The notes under the pieces were generated by a model. It had not been told where the DNA came from and did not search any database. It saw nothing but the letters and a program-made list of their open reading frames with translations. A stretch of 64,000 bases of DNA from Chersky-840 sp963811775 (lineage in GTDB: Bacteria; Actinomycetota; Acidimicrobiia; Acidimicrobiales; UBA8190). The position numbers were made by a program, and so were the translations under genes. Shown here one piece after another: positions 1 to 7,931 of this stretch. How positions within the stretch are numbered: position 1 is the stretch's first letter; every line of letters starts with the position of its first letter. The stretch covers positions 212,394-276,393 of the forward strand of contig CAWESO010000012.1 in assembly GCA_963811775.1 (NCBI GenBank), read 5' to 3'.

Positions 1-1
1 C

Positions 2-313
2 CAGTTCCAGCGGGCGACCGGGGACAACTGGGCGATGCTGTACGAGGAGTTCTTCCTCTACGCCATGCGCAACCCGACGGTTCGAGAGAGGCTGGCCGCG
101 TTCGACACCCTCGACGTCGACTCCGTCGCCCAGATCATCGAGGGTGAGCGCGACCGGCACGGGATCGACCTCGAGGACCCGGCCCCGCACGTGGCCCGGA
201 TCGTCATCGCCCTCATGCGGGGCATCAGCATGATGCGGAACCTCGATCCCGACGCGGTGGACGAGCCCTTCCTCGAGTCCGTGATGGCCTTCTTGATCCG
301 GGCGATGACGTAG
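2..313 (+). CDS. TetR-family regulator, C-terminal part (cut by window edge)
   Basis: The frame is open to the left edge, so only the last 103 residues are visible and the DNA-binding N-terminus is missing. What remains is all-helical, with a FFLYAMRNP-type helix and a C-terminal stretch (VARIVIALMRGISMMRNLDPDAV) typical of TetR ligand-binding domains, where such helices form the dimer interface. The ending FLESVMAFLIRAMT is a common TetR tail. Family assignment is by pattern only; the regulated gene should lie to the left of the window. Confidence 0.6.
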   Translation, partial: QFQRATGDNWAMLYEEFFLYAMRNPTVRERLAAFDTLDVDSVAQIIEGERDRHGIDLEDPAPHVARIVIALMRGISMMRNLDPDAVDEPFLESVMAFLIRAMT

Positions 314-565
314 GAGAGACGTCAGAGAGGGACCGGGGTGGTCACCTCGCGTCCCGTCGTCACCGGCGCAGGGTCGATCACCGCGAGGCCTTGCTACCGC
401 TCCGTACCAAGCAAAACGTGGGGCACATCGACGTTCGATTGTCGCGTGAAGGCGCCGATGTCAAGCGTGGAATCACGCTGTGCCTATCACGCTCCGTGGG
501 GTACCGTCCCATTGAGCGGCTCACCCGCGCGCCCAGACGGGAGGAAGTCGGCGACAGGAGCAGCG

Positions 566-814
566 GTGACGGACGACGCAGAACGCCGGACCGGACAAGA
601 CGGTGGCGCCTACGTCGCCGGCCGCTGGTTCAGTGCCGAAGAGCTGCGCGCTGCGGGACGACGCATCACCGACGGGATGGGCCGCACGCACATCGGGATC
701 TGCCCGAGGTGTGAGCTGCCCCGCTTGGGCGCCACAGACGGTCCCGGTGGCTCTGCCTTCGTCGACGGGTCGCTCTGTCCCCATTGCGGACACGTGGCCG
801 GCACCGACGAGTAA
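566..814 (+). CDS. Small protein with two CxxC knuckles (zinc-ribbon-like)
   Basis: An 82-residue protein starting at GTG with an AGGAG five bases upstream; longer in-frame starts exist but have no ribosome site. Cys46/Cys49 (CPRC) and Cys71/Cys74 (CPHC) form two knuckles 21 residues apart, the usual layout of a zinc ribbon that binds one zinc ion. The segment before them, around WFSAEELRAAGRRI, looks like a short amphipathic helix. I do not recognise the family and no enzyme motif is present. It could be a nucleic-acid or protein adaptor, but that is a guess from the fold. Confidence 0.5.
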   Translation: MTDDAERRTGQDGGAYVAGRWFSAEELRAAGRRITDGMGRTHIGICPRCELPRLGATDGPGGSAFVDGSLCPHCGHVAGTDE

Positions 815-1006
815 GACGCCGTGGACCACAGACCCGACGCCGGCGTCGTCGACAGCGCAAAGGTGTCCACGCTCTACCCCGCGGGTCTCGAGGAAATACT
901 CCGACGCATCCTCGACCATGAGAAAAACCTCAGATCTGCCGGCGCGCCCCCGGTCGACGGCGGTCCCGGCAACCAACCCACCCCGTGATCTGATTCCCGA
1001 CGCGTG

Positions 1007-1034
1007 GAGCCCCCACCCTTGAGGGTGGGGGCTC
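1007..1034. terminator. 12-bp perfect hairpin, intrinsic-terminator-like
   Basis: A perfect 12-bp GC-rich stem with a TTGA loop lies between the convergent zinc-ribbon gene (plus) and the secreted-protein gene (minus). It has no clear T-run, so it may act as a shared bidirectional terminator of the actinobacterial type that lacks a U-tract. Confidence 0.55.
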
Positions 1035-1088
1035 ACTGCACTTGCACTTCCGTTGCGCACTGGGCGGCGCCCAGCGGCGCCTGGTCGA

Positions 1089-1550
1089 TTACAGGTCGAC
1101 GGGGACTCCCTTGGCCTCCGAGATCTTGCCCTTGGAGGTGAGGCAGACCTCCGCCCGGAAGGTGTCACCGGCGTGAGTGATGGCGGAGGTTCCTCCGGTC
1201 ACTCGCCCCGTAGCGATCTCCCCGGTGTCCTTGCTGGGACAGGCTCCGGCGGGGGCCGAGGTCAACGTGGGAGCGCCCACGACGGTGGTCTTGCCGCTCG
1301 AGCTCCACGTCAGCGTGCCACCCGTGACCAGCTGGGCGGCGTGCGCGGCCGTCAGGCTCTTGTACAGCTTCTTGTCGGCCTTGGAGACGGAGCACTTCTT
1401 GGCCGTAACCGAGCCGGTTTCGGTGCCCTTGAGCTTGGCGCAGGTCACGCTCACCGCCGCGCTGGCCGACGGGGCCATCCCGATAACGGCCACCGATGTC
1501 GGCACGGCCACGGTGGCCATCACTGCAAGAACCAGCATCACTCGACGCAT
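1089..1550 (-). CDS. Small secreted protein with Sec signal peptide
   Basis: The start is the ATG at 1550, preceded by a strong AAGGGGG ribosome site; longer starts add an unlikely N-terminus. Residues 1-30 form a signal peptide (MRRVMLVLAVMATVAVP, ending in a PSASA cleavage box). The mature part of about 120 residues begins VSVTCAKLKGTETGS and has four cysteines, Gly/Thr/Ser-rich beta-strand-like repeats and no catalytic motif. The same plan (signal, TC near the N-terminus, TG(S/T) strands, GGT..TW) recurs in the genes at 3500 and 13869, so these look like members of one secreted beta-rich family. Function unknown. Confidence 0.65.
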   Translation of the reverse strand: MRRVMLVLAVMATVAVPTSVAVIGMAPSASAAVSVTCAKLKGTETGSVTAKKCSVSKADKKLYKSLTAAHAAQLVTGGTLTWSSSGKTTVVGAPTLTSAPAGACPSKDTGEIATGRVTGGTSAITHAGDTFRAEVCLTSKGKISEAKGVPVDL

Positions 1551-2026
1551 GTTTCCCCCTTCTATTTCGACGCAGACCCGGCTGCGGGCCCTTTCGGACA
1601 CGAGGGGACAGCCACAGTTCGGCAATTCTCCTCAAGGCGCAGAGTATGACGCCCCCGTCAGAGACGACTAGCGAGGGATCACGTGTCCGGGCTGAGAGAA
1701 ACCACCTGGAAGAGACGGTACGTAACGGACGGCACATCGTGTGTGGTTGGCGGACCCATGGTTGGGGGTGTTTCCTCCGCGACATAACGGAACGCAAGCT
1801 GTTCGGGGCTGCGCGTGGGGCCCGAGCATGTGCGCACGAAGCGCCAGCTCGCCGTCGGCCGTCGTCACGATGAGACCGCATGAGAAGCACTCGCTTGGAC
1901 CGGCGGACCGCGGTTCATGACCACGTCTGTTTCGGTCGGTGGCGCGATCCCCGCACCGGCGGCGGTGTCCATGGTCGTCGAAATAGGCGTCTAGCGGCGG
2001 GTTTGGCCGGCGCTCGCAGACGTGCG

Positions 2027-3301
2027 ATGGTGAGGCCGGTGACGGGGACGAGGGGGCGCCACATTCGCCGTCGCCGCGCCGGCGGGTCCGTGTCTCCCCC
2101 GACCGGTCGACACCGCACCACCCGCCGCCGGCCTCGCCACGCTCGTCGAGGGCACCTGCGCATCAAGCTCGCCGTCGTCACGCTCCTGGCGATCGTCGGA
2201 TCGCTGTATGGCGCGGCCTCTGCTTCTGATCAGCGTGCCTTGGCGCCGACCGTCCCTCCCAGGTCGGTCTCAACCGGTGGGACGACAGCGGCGACGACAA
2301 CGACCCCCGGGCCCGCGGCGACATTGCCGCCGACGACGACATCGTCGCCGACCCTTCCCATGCCCAGCACCGCGGCCTCCGCGGCACCGGTGACGCCGTC
2401 GCGACCCCGGACGACCCACCCCCCGGCGCCGCGCCGCGTCATCCGCGCGGCCTCACCGGCGACGCCCCCCCCATCCCCGGTGAGGCCGCACGTCATGGTG
2501 ATCATGATGGAGAACGAGACCTTCAGCAGCGTCATCGGGAACGCGTCGCTCCCGTATCTCAATGACACACTCGCCGACCACTACCTCGTGCTCCAACAGG
2601 CGTACGCAGTGGGCCACCCGAGCCTGCCGAACTATTTGGACCTCATGTCCGGCTCGGCATGGGGCGTGAGCAGTGACTGCGCACCCGGCCCCCAGTGCCA
2701 GGGAGGTACAAACTTCCCCGCCCAACTCGACGCCGCCGGGATCAGCTGGGCCGGCTACATGGAGAGCATGCCCGTGGCCGGCTACGCCGGGGGCGACACG
2801 GGGGGCAACGACGGCTACGGCGACGCGCTCTACGTCCAGCACCACAACCCCTTCGTCTACTTCCCCGATCTGGCGGGGGACCTCGCCACGCATGTCAAGC
2901 CCTTGACGAGCATGATGAGCGACCTCAACGGCACTCGGCCTCCATCGTTCGTGTGGGTGTCGCCCAACATGCTCGACGACATGCACGACGGGCCTCTCAC
3001 CACGGGAGACACCTGGCTCTCGCAGCAGATCCCGTCGATCCAGAGCACGAGCTGGTACCGCGCCGGAGGCACGATCATCCTGCTGTGGGATGAGGGACAG
3101 GACGCCGATACCTCGGGCATCGCCGGTGGCGACGGCGGGCACATCGCGGCGATCGTCATCAGCCAGGCGCTCTACGGGGCCGCCGCTGAGACGTCGCCGG
3201 TCGACGACGCCGGCATCCTCCATTCGATCGAAGAGGTCTACGGCCTCGGCTATCTCAACGACGCCGCGGACCCGGCCCACGGGAGCGTCGCCGGGCTGTA
3301 G
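2027..3301 (+). CDS. Exported phosphoesterase (acid phosphatase / phospholipase C-like fold)
   Basis: After a basic N-terminus and one hydrophobic export segment (KLAVVTLLAIVGSLYG) comes a Pro/Thr/Ser-rich linker of about 90 residues, then a catalytic domain beginning HVMVIMMENETFSSVIGN. The (V/M)xxxMENxxF start, the GHPSLPNYLDLMSG segment and the later WDEGQDADTSG and GGHIAAIVIS blocks fit the phosphoesterase family (PF04185; AcpA and phospholipase C relatives), which hydrolyses phosphomonoesters or phospholipids outside the membrane using a metal site. The start is uncertain: an upstream ATG at 1880 is also in frame, but the extra 49 residues are very basic and unconserved-looking. The linker suggests a wall-spanning, surface-tethered enzyme. 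Substrate unknown. Confidence 0.75.
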   Translation: MVRPVTGTRGRHIRRRRAGGSVSPPTGRHRTTRRRPRHARRGHLRIKLAVVTLLAIVGSLYGAASASDQRALAPTVPPRSVSTGGTTAATTTTPGPAATLPPTTTSSPTLPMPSTAASAAPVTPSRPRTTHPPAPRRVIRAASPATPPPSPVRPHVMVIMMENETFSSVIGNASLPYLNDTLADHYLVLQQAYAVGHPSLPNYLDLMSGSAWGVSSDCAPGPQCQGGTNFPAQLDAAGISWAGYMESMPVAGYAGGDTGGNDGYGDALYVQHHNPFVYFPDLAGDLATHVKPLTSMMSDLNGTRPPSFVWVSPNMLDDMHDGPLTTGDTWLSQQIPSIQSTSWYRAGGTIILLWDEGQDADTSGIAGGDGGHIAAIVISQALYGAAAETSPVDDAGILHSIEEVYGLGYLNDAADPAHGSVAGL

Positions 3302-3499
3302 CTCCCGGGGGTGGTTCGCTGGTCTCGTCGGTCGGTCGGCCAAAACCAGGAGCCCGTGCCCGGCCCCTGGCACGGCTGTCCCCGAGCCCTGGTCCCCCAC
3401 GGGACCGGTTCCCACCGTTCTCCCTGGGACAAATGGCGAGTCCTCGCTAGGATTTCCCCGGGGGCCCCACCGATGGGGACGGTGCGAGGGGGGGAAGGC

Positions 3500-3967
3500 T
3501 TGAGACGTTCGGTGATGCTCCTTGCGGTCATTGCCGCCTCCGTGCAGCTGATCGGGATGTCCACGAGCTCTGCGAGGGCGATCAGCCAGGGCCCCGCCAT
3601 CACCTGCACGGGATACAGCGGGCAGGTCACGTCTCTCGGCACCCAGGGCAGCTTCACGGGTTGTTCGGGCAACACCGGCGGTTCAGGGATCGTGCTCGGC
3701 AAGGCCACCACGATCTACTGGGCGAACTCGACCCGGACGTCGATCGCGTTCGGCCGGAGCCGGGGAAAGCCGGTGGCCCCGACCAAGAAATGTCCCGCGT
3801 CGACCGGGTGGGCATTCCGCACCGAGAAGGGCGTCGTGTCCGCCGACACCACCGGTTCAACCAATGTCGGCGCCAAGGTGACGATCCCGATGATGTGCGG
3901 GTGGTGGATCAGCACCGACCGTGTCTCTGGCTTCCAGTTGGCCCGGGGCACTCACGTGACCCTGTGA
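3500..3967 (+). CDS. Small secreted Cys-containing protein (paralogue-like of the 1089 gene)
   Basis: I chose the TTG at 3500 because it sits after a purine-rich GGGGGGGAAGG ribosome site and gives a compact signal peptide (LRRSVMLLAVIAAS...SSARA). The mature part of about 125 residues starts AISQGPAITCTGYSG and has cysteines near TC, TGC, KKC and MMC, suggesting two disulfides. The pattern 'ITC..G(Q/T)..TG(S/T)..GC' parallels the secreted protein encoded at 1089-1550 and the repeated N-terminal module of the gene at 13869. No active site is visible. Probably a cell-surface or secreted beta-sandwich protein. Confidence 0.6.
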   Translation: MRRSVMLLAVIAASVQLIGMSTSSARAISQGPAITCTGYSGQVTSLGTQGSFTGCSGNTGGSGIVLGKATTIYWANSTRTSIAFGRSRGKPVAPTKKCPASTGWAFRTEKGVVSADTTGSTNVGAKVTIPMMCGWWISTDRVSGFQLARGTHVTL

Positions 3968-4060
3968 ATTGACCCTTGCGGTCATAGCCTGCCGGGGTCG
4001 GGGCTCGGGCCCCGCTCCTGATGCCTGCGGCCCGTGGGGTGTGTGCTCCGAGGGCGAACC

Positions 4061-4126
4061 TTCCGTTATTCTGGCTATTACGGAACCTTCTACTGCTATT
4101 CTTCCGTTATGGCCCCCATTACGGAA
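4061..4126 (+). promoter_or_regulatory. Twin 25-bp operators upstream of and over the fic start
   Basis: Two sites have the same layout: TTCCGTTAT, 7 bases, ATTACGGAA at 4061-4085 and again at 4102-4126. Their starts are 41 bp apart, about four helical turns, so a dimer pair could bind one DNA face. The arms are inverted repeats with one mismatch. The second site covers the ATG of fic. The Fic protein carries a C-terminal winged-helix domain, so self-repression is the simplest reading (inference). Confidence 0.65.
4097..4102 (+). promoter_or_regulatory. Candidate -10 box of a leaderless fic transcript
   Basis: TATTCT ends six bases before the A of the fic ATG, which places transcription start at or next to the start codon. 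No Shine-Dalgarno sequence precedes the ATG. Leaderless genes with TANNNT at this distance are common in actinobacteria. The expected -35 zone lies inside the upstream operator. Confidence 0.45.
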
Positions 4127-5257
4127 GACAGCGAGCGGGGCCACGAGGAGACCGTGACGTGGAACGGGGCCCCCGTCCGCGCCTGGGTCCCGAACCCGCT
4201 CGCCGGCCAGGAGCTCGAAGTCGGTATCCGCACCGCCCGCCGCACCGAACAAGCCCTCGCGGCCGTGCGGGCCAGTGGCGGCGCCTCCGTCCGATTCGAG
4301 CCGCTCGCGTTGTTGTTGCTCCGGGCCGAGGGGGTGGCATCCTCGTACATCGAGGGACTGCGCACGCCTCTCGCCGACGTCGCGGCGGCCGAGGTCGGCG
4401 ACACCTCGAACGCCACCGCCGCCTGGGTATCCGACAACCTCACCGCCGTGCGCCACGCCCTCGCCGGGGCTGGGCGTAGCCTCACCATCGAGGACGTCCA
4501 CGAGTGGCATCGGCGCCTCATGGGACCGACCGGTCGCCTGCCCGAGGAGATGGTCGGCGCCTTTCGCACCGCCCAGTCCTGGATCGGTGGCACCTCACCG
4601 CACCACGCCTCTTTCGTCCCTCCCCCGCCGCAGCGGGTCGAGGATCTCATGGTCGACCTCGTCGGCTTCGTCAACGCCGATGGGGTGGACCCGGTCACCC
4701 AGGCCGCAGTCGCCCATGCCCAGTTCGAGACGATCCACCCCTACGGGGACGGCAATGGCCGAATCGGGCGGATCCTCATCGGCTGGATCCTCGCCCACCG
4801 CACCGGGATCACTGTCCCACCCCCCGTCAGCGTCTTCATCGCTCGGGACCCCGGCGGGTATCTGGCCGGCCTGACCAGGTTCCGCCTGGGCGAACTCGAC
4901 CCCTGGGTCGAGTGGCTGGCGGCTGAGCTCCAACACTCGGGCGAAGCGGCCCAGACGTTGATGGTGCGCTCCGAACGGCTCCTGGCGGAGTGGAGCCGGC
5001 GCATCGACGACCTGCGCATCGACGCCACGGCCCGGCTGATCCTGCCCGCCTTGATCGAGCGCCCAGTCGTCTCCTCCGACCTGGTCGCGCAGCGTGTGGG
5101 GGTCACCGAACGCGCGGCGCGGACAGCGCTCACCACGCTGGCGGACCGGGGCATCCTCGAGCCCTACGACAAGGTGGCGACCGGCGCGGGGCGACCCCGT
5201 CGCTTCTGGGTCGCGTCCGAGCTCATCGCCATGGTCACGAACTGGAGCGTTCTCTGA
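4109..5257 (+). CDS. Fic-domain protein (AMP-transferase) with C-terminal winged helix
   Basis: A 382-residue protein with an N-terminal helical region holding the auto-inhibitory motif SSYIEG near residue 78 ((S/T)xxxE(G/N); its Glu blocks the ATP site). The Fic core carries the catalytic HPYGDGNGRIGR around residues 210-221. A C-terminal winged-helix domain (VSSDLVAQRVGVTERAARTALTTLADRGIL) follows. Fic enzymes transfer AMP from ATP to Ser/Thr/Tyr hydroxyls of target proteins; class II members with an N-terminal inhibitory helix are switched by relief of the Glu. The HTH domain and the two palindromes at its promoter suggest self-regulation. It stands alone, so this is not an obvious Fic-antitoxin pair; inhibition is built in. 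The protein target is unknown. Confidence 0.9.
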   Translation: MAPITEDSERGHEETVTWNGAPVRAWVPNPLAGQELEVGIRTARRTEQALAAVRASGGASVRFEPLALLLLRAEGVASSYIEGLRTPLADVAAAEVGDTSNATAAWVSDNLTAVRHALAGAGRSLTIEDVHEWHRRLMGPTGRLPEEMVGAFRTAQSWIGGTSPHHASFVPPPPQRVEDLMVDLVGFVNADGVDPVTQAAVAHAQFETIHPYGDGNGRIGRILIGWILAHRTGITVPPPVSVFIARDPGGYLAGLTRFRLGELDPWVEWLAAELQHSGEAAQTLMVRSERLLAEWSRRIDDLRIDATARLILPALIERPVVSSDLVAQRVGVTERAARTALTTLADRGILEPYDKVATGAGRPRRFWVASELIAMVTNWSVL

Positions 5258-5342
5258 CCGTGACCACACGATGCCGACCGCATTGATGGTCCGAGCATCG
5301 GTTTCTCGCCACCCAGGGGATGGGATCGGAGCTTCGGGAGTC

Positions 5343-5744
5343 CTAGGAGCGTGGCCGATGCCCGCCGTGCGGGCCGGGCGTGACATGAATGAGGTACGTG
5401 GGCTCGACCGTTTCGAGTTGGTGCCACACGCCGCGCGGCACGACGAAGGCGTCGCCTGCTCGCAGCACCAGTTTCCTCTCCACGCCGATGGCGTGCGCAT
5501 CCCCGTCGTCGAGGACCAACTCGATCGTGCCGCTCACGACGTACAGGAACTCGTCGCCGTCGGGATGGACCTCGCCACGATGCGGTGGGTCTCCATCGAG
5601 GTGCGGGATCACCCCGATCGTGTAACCATCGATCCGTCGTGGCGGGCCCGGCGCAGTGGACGCGATGGCAATTGTCCAATCGCGCGCGATGTTCGCGACC
5701 TTCCCCTCGAAACGCACCGACGAAGGCTCTGGCAAGGCGCTCAT
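5343..5744 (-). CDS. Small cupin-domain protein
   Basis: About 133 residues from the ATG at 5744 (two further in-frame starts upstream to 5825; no convincing ribosome site distinguishes them). Both cupin motifs are visible: HRGEVHPDGDEFLYVVSGTI (metal-binding His, His and Glu) and GDAFVVPRGVWHQ (third His). Single cupins bind a divalent metal in a beta-barrel and serve as isomerases, dioxygenases or sugar-binding proteins; nothing here decides which. It is convergent with fic and divergent from the phosphotransferase gene at 5850, with about 100 bp between. Confidence 0.8.
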   Translation of the reverse strand: MSALPEPSSVRFEGKVANIARDWTIAIASTAPGPPRRIDGYTIGVIPHLDGDPPHRGEVHPDGDEFLYVVSGTIELVLDDGDAHAIGVERKLVLRAGDAFVVPRGVWHQLETVEPTYLIHVTPGPHGGHRPRS

Positions 5745-5849
5745 AGCGCGGAGGATATCCGCCGTGCCAGCGTTTCGGCGAGCGCTATCGGCAGCCCGGG
5801 CCATCGACCTCACTCGACGTCGCACCAGATGCGATGAAGACTGCTCGTC

Positions 5850-6749
5850 GTGTCAGCGCGCATGCACGACGGGGAGATCGAGGTGGACGAAGCTCTCGTC
5901 CGCCACCTGGTCGCTACCCAGTTCCCCGAACTCGCCGACAGGCCGCTCACGAGAGTCGATCCGTGGGGCACCGACAACGCCATCTGGCGCCTGGGTGCCG
6001 ACCTCGTGATTCGACTGCCCCGCATTCACTGGGCCACGGGGCAGGTCGAGCGGGAAGCGACGTGGCTACCCCGTCTTGCCTCGTATCTCCCCGTCGCCGT
6101 GCCCGAGCCCGTCGCCATCGGTGAGCCAGACGGCGGATACCCCTACCGGTGGGCCGTGCACCGGTGGCTGCCCGGCGACGGCGCCACGCTCTCGCTCATG
6201 GATGACCCGGTCAGGTTCGCGCTGAACCTCGCGGACGTCATCCGGGCACTCCACACCGTGCCCGCCGAGGGCGCCCCGGGGGCCATGAACCGGGCCCGGC
6301 CACTGCAGGAGTACAACGACGCGACCCTGGGAGCCATCGAATACGCAAGCGGCCTGATCGACGCCGAGCGGGCCAGGGCGGTTTGGGACGAAGCGCTCCA
6401 CGCACCTGCCCATGCCGGCGCTCCCGTCTGGGTGCACGGCGACATCGAGGGCAACTGTCTACTGAGGAGGGGCCGTCTGTCGGCAATCGTGGACTGGGGC
6501 TCCGCGTGCGCCGGCGATCCCGCTGTCGACATTCAGGTCGTATGGTCGCCGTTGTTCACCGGAAAATCCCGTCAGGTGTTTCTCGATGCCCTTGCTGTCG
6601 ACGACGCGACACTCGCCCGCAGTCGAGGTGCAGCGATACACCAGGCATGTGGTGCGCTCCCGTACTACCTGAACACCTACCCCCTCATCGTCGAACGGTC
6701 CTGGCACAAGTTGGCGGCACTCGGCGTCGAGCCCCGAAGAGCGTCATAA
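5850..6749 (+). CDS. Aminoglycoside-phosphotransferase-family kinase
   Basis: About 299 residues with the APH/choline-kinase fold. The N-lobe has WRLGADLVIRLPR, whose basic residues may hold ATP phosphates. The catalytic Brenner motif is HGDIEGNCLL near residue 195 (catalytic Asp) and the metal-binding motif IVDWGSACAGDPAVD follows about 20 residues later. Such kinases phosphorylate small hydroxyl compounds; only some confer antibiotic resistance, and solo chromosomal copies like this are usually of unknown substrate. Start GTG at 5850 or ATG at 5862. The divergent cupin gene could share its promoter region. Confidence 0.85.
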   Translation: MSARMHDGEIEVDEALVRHLVATQFPELADRPLTRVDPWGTDNAIWRLGADLVIRLPRIHWATGQVEREATWLPRLASYLPVAVPEPVAIGEPDGGYPYRWAVHRWLPGDGATLSLMDDPVRFALNLADVIRALHTVPAEGAPGAMNRARPLQEYNDATLGAIEYASGLIDAERARAVWDEALHAPAHAGAPVWVHGDIEGNCLLRRGRLSAIVDWGSACAGDPAVDIQVVWSPLFTGKSRQVFLDALAVDDATLARSRGAAIHQACGALPYYLNTYPLIVERSWHKLAALGVEPRRAS

Positions 6750-6873
6750 GCGGCCGACACCGGTCGTCTCGAGCGGCGGCCGCCCTTCGACCACGGTGCC
6801 CCACGTGCCCGACACGGCCGGCGGACGACAGGCGTTTGCCTGCAGGTTGTATTCTGACGGGACAATCGCAACC

Positions 6874-7010
6874 ATGACTCTTCCACCACTTCCGCCCACG
6901 TTGCGCTCCGGGAAGCTCTGCTACCTGGAGATCCTGGCTCTTGATGTTCACGCGTCGGCTGTCTTTTACAAAAGGGTGTTCGGCTGGAACATTCGGTTTC
7001 GCCGTGGCCC
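6874..7010 (+). pseudogene. Truncated glyoxalase/VOC-domain gene
   Basis: From the ATG at 6874 the frame reads MTLPPLPPTLRSGKLCYLEI, then ALDVHASAVFYKRVFGWNIR, an unmistakable first beta-alpha-beta unit of a vicinal-oxygen-chelate protein (PRSGKICYLEIPA..RSAxFYExVFGW is the family pattern). After about 45 residues the sequence turns into unrelated Arg-rich frame and the rest of the domain (metal ligands, second module) is absent. A remnant left by a deletion. Confidence 0.6.
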
Positions 7011-7157
7011 TCGTCGAGATCGTCGTCGGAGCGTTGGGTGGCCCCCTCCTGGTGATGACCGGCGAAAGCGGGCGCTCTTTCCGTGGCGCTTTTGCGCCTG
7101 TCCGTCTACACTCCGCCGCCATAGGCACCAAGGGGCCTAAGGCGGAGGTGCTCAGTC

Positions 7158-7835
7158 GTGAGCGATGTATCTCAGGGCCCTGGGTGGTGGGTGGCGTCCG
7201 ACAACAAATGGTATCCACCTGAGCAACACCCCAACTATGTACCGCCGCCACCGCCTGCGCCACCACCACCGCCCATTCCACCGCCTGCGTCGCCGCCTCA
7301 ACCGTCACAACCACCACCCTCGGTCGGGCCGGTTCCTGGGCAGCCAACTCCTGCGCAACCAGCGCCTGCGCAACCAGCTCCTGCGCCACTGCCGGCGTAC
7401 AACTACGTGCCACCCCAAGTCACCCCTCACGGCATGTATCTAGATCAAGCGAGCGGGCTCGCACTCCCCAACGGCGTGCAACTGGCCGGCGTCGGGAGAC
7501 GCATCGGTGCATATTTCCTTGCCATCCCTTTGGCGATCGTCACGCTCGGTATCGGATATGTCATCTGGGGCTTGATCGTCTGGGGACGTGGCCAAACCCC
7601 GGCGTTGCAGGTGCTGGGAATGCGGTGTTGGAGGCCGGAGACGGGGCGGGTCCCCACTTGGTGGTGGATGGCACTGCGCGAGGTCATCGGGAGTCTTGCC
7701 GAGGGCATCTTGAGCATCATCAGCCTGCTCATTTCGTTCATCCTCATGCTGACCAGCAAGGACCGTCGATGCCTCCACGACATCATTGCCGGGACTGTGG
7801 TCCTATACGACCCGAATAAGGTTCTGGTGAGCTGA
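7158..7835 (+). CDS. RDD-family membrane protein with proline-rich N-terminus
   Basis: GTG start at 7158 after a GGAGG-like site. The first 20 residues contain GPGWWVASDNKWYPPEQ, the short PGWW..D.KWY(P)PP module found at the N-terminus of many actinobacterial membrane proteins. Residues about 25-90 are a Pro/Ala-rich linker with repeats of QPAPA. The C-terminal half is an RDD domain: GVGRRIGAYFLAIPLAIVTL, then GLIVWGRGQTPALQVLGMR with the conserved Arg and the GxTPGxxxxGL(R)-type motif, and a final helix pair ending KDRRCLHDIIAGTVVLYDP. About three transmembrane helices. RDD proteins are mostly uncharacterised; some act in transport or stress. Function here unknown. Confidence 0.8.
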   Translation: MSDVSQGPGWWVASDNKWYPPEQHPNYVPPPPPAPPPPPIPPPASPPQPSQPPPSVGPVPGQPTPAQPAPAQPAPAPLPAYNYVPPQVTPHGMYLDQASGLALPNGVQLAGVGRRIGAYFLAIPLAIVTLGIGYVIWGLIVWGRGQTPALQVLGMRCWRPETGRVPTWWWMALREVIGSLAEGILSIISLLISFILMLTSKDRRCLHDIIAGTVVLYDPNKVLVS

Positions 7836-7931
7836 CAGTCCAAGTGGGCTGATTCGTTCCACCGGACTCCCAACGGTTCGTCGGACATCCCCCTTTATCG
7901 ACCGGTGATATCGGTGCGTTCGCCGATATCC

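Noticed and set aside
521..1168. Long minus-strand open frame over the zinc-ribbon gene
   Set aside because: Arg/Pro-rich composition and no ribosome site; it is antisense to a credible gene and the terminator hairpin.
5850..6749. Aminoglycoside resistance gene
   Set aside because: Only the kinase fold is visible; no resistance-gene neighbours or signature beyond the Brenner motif.
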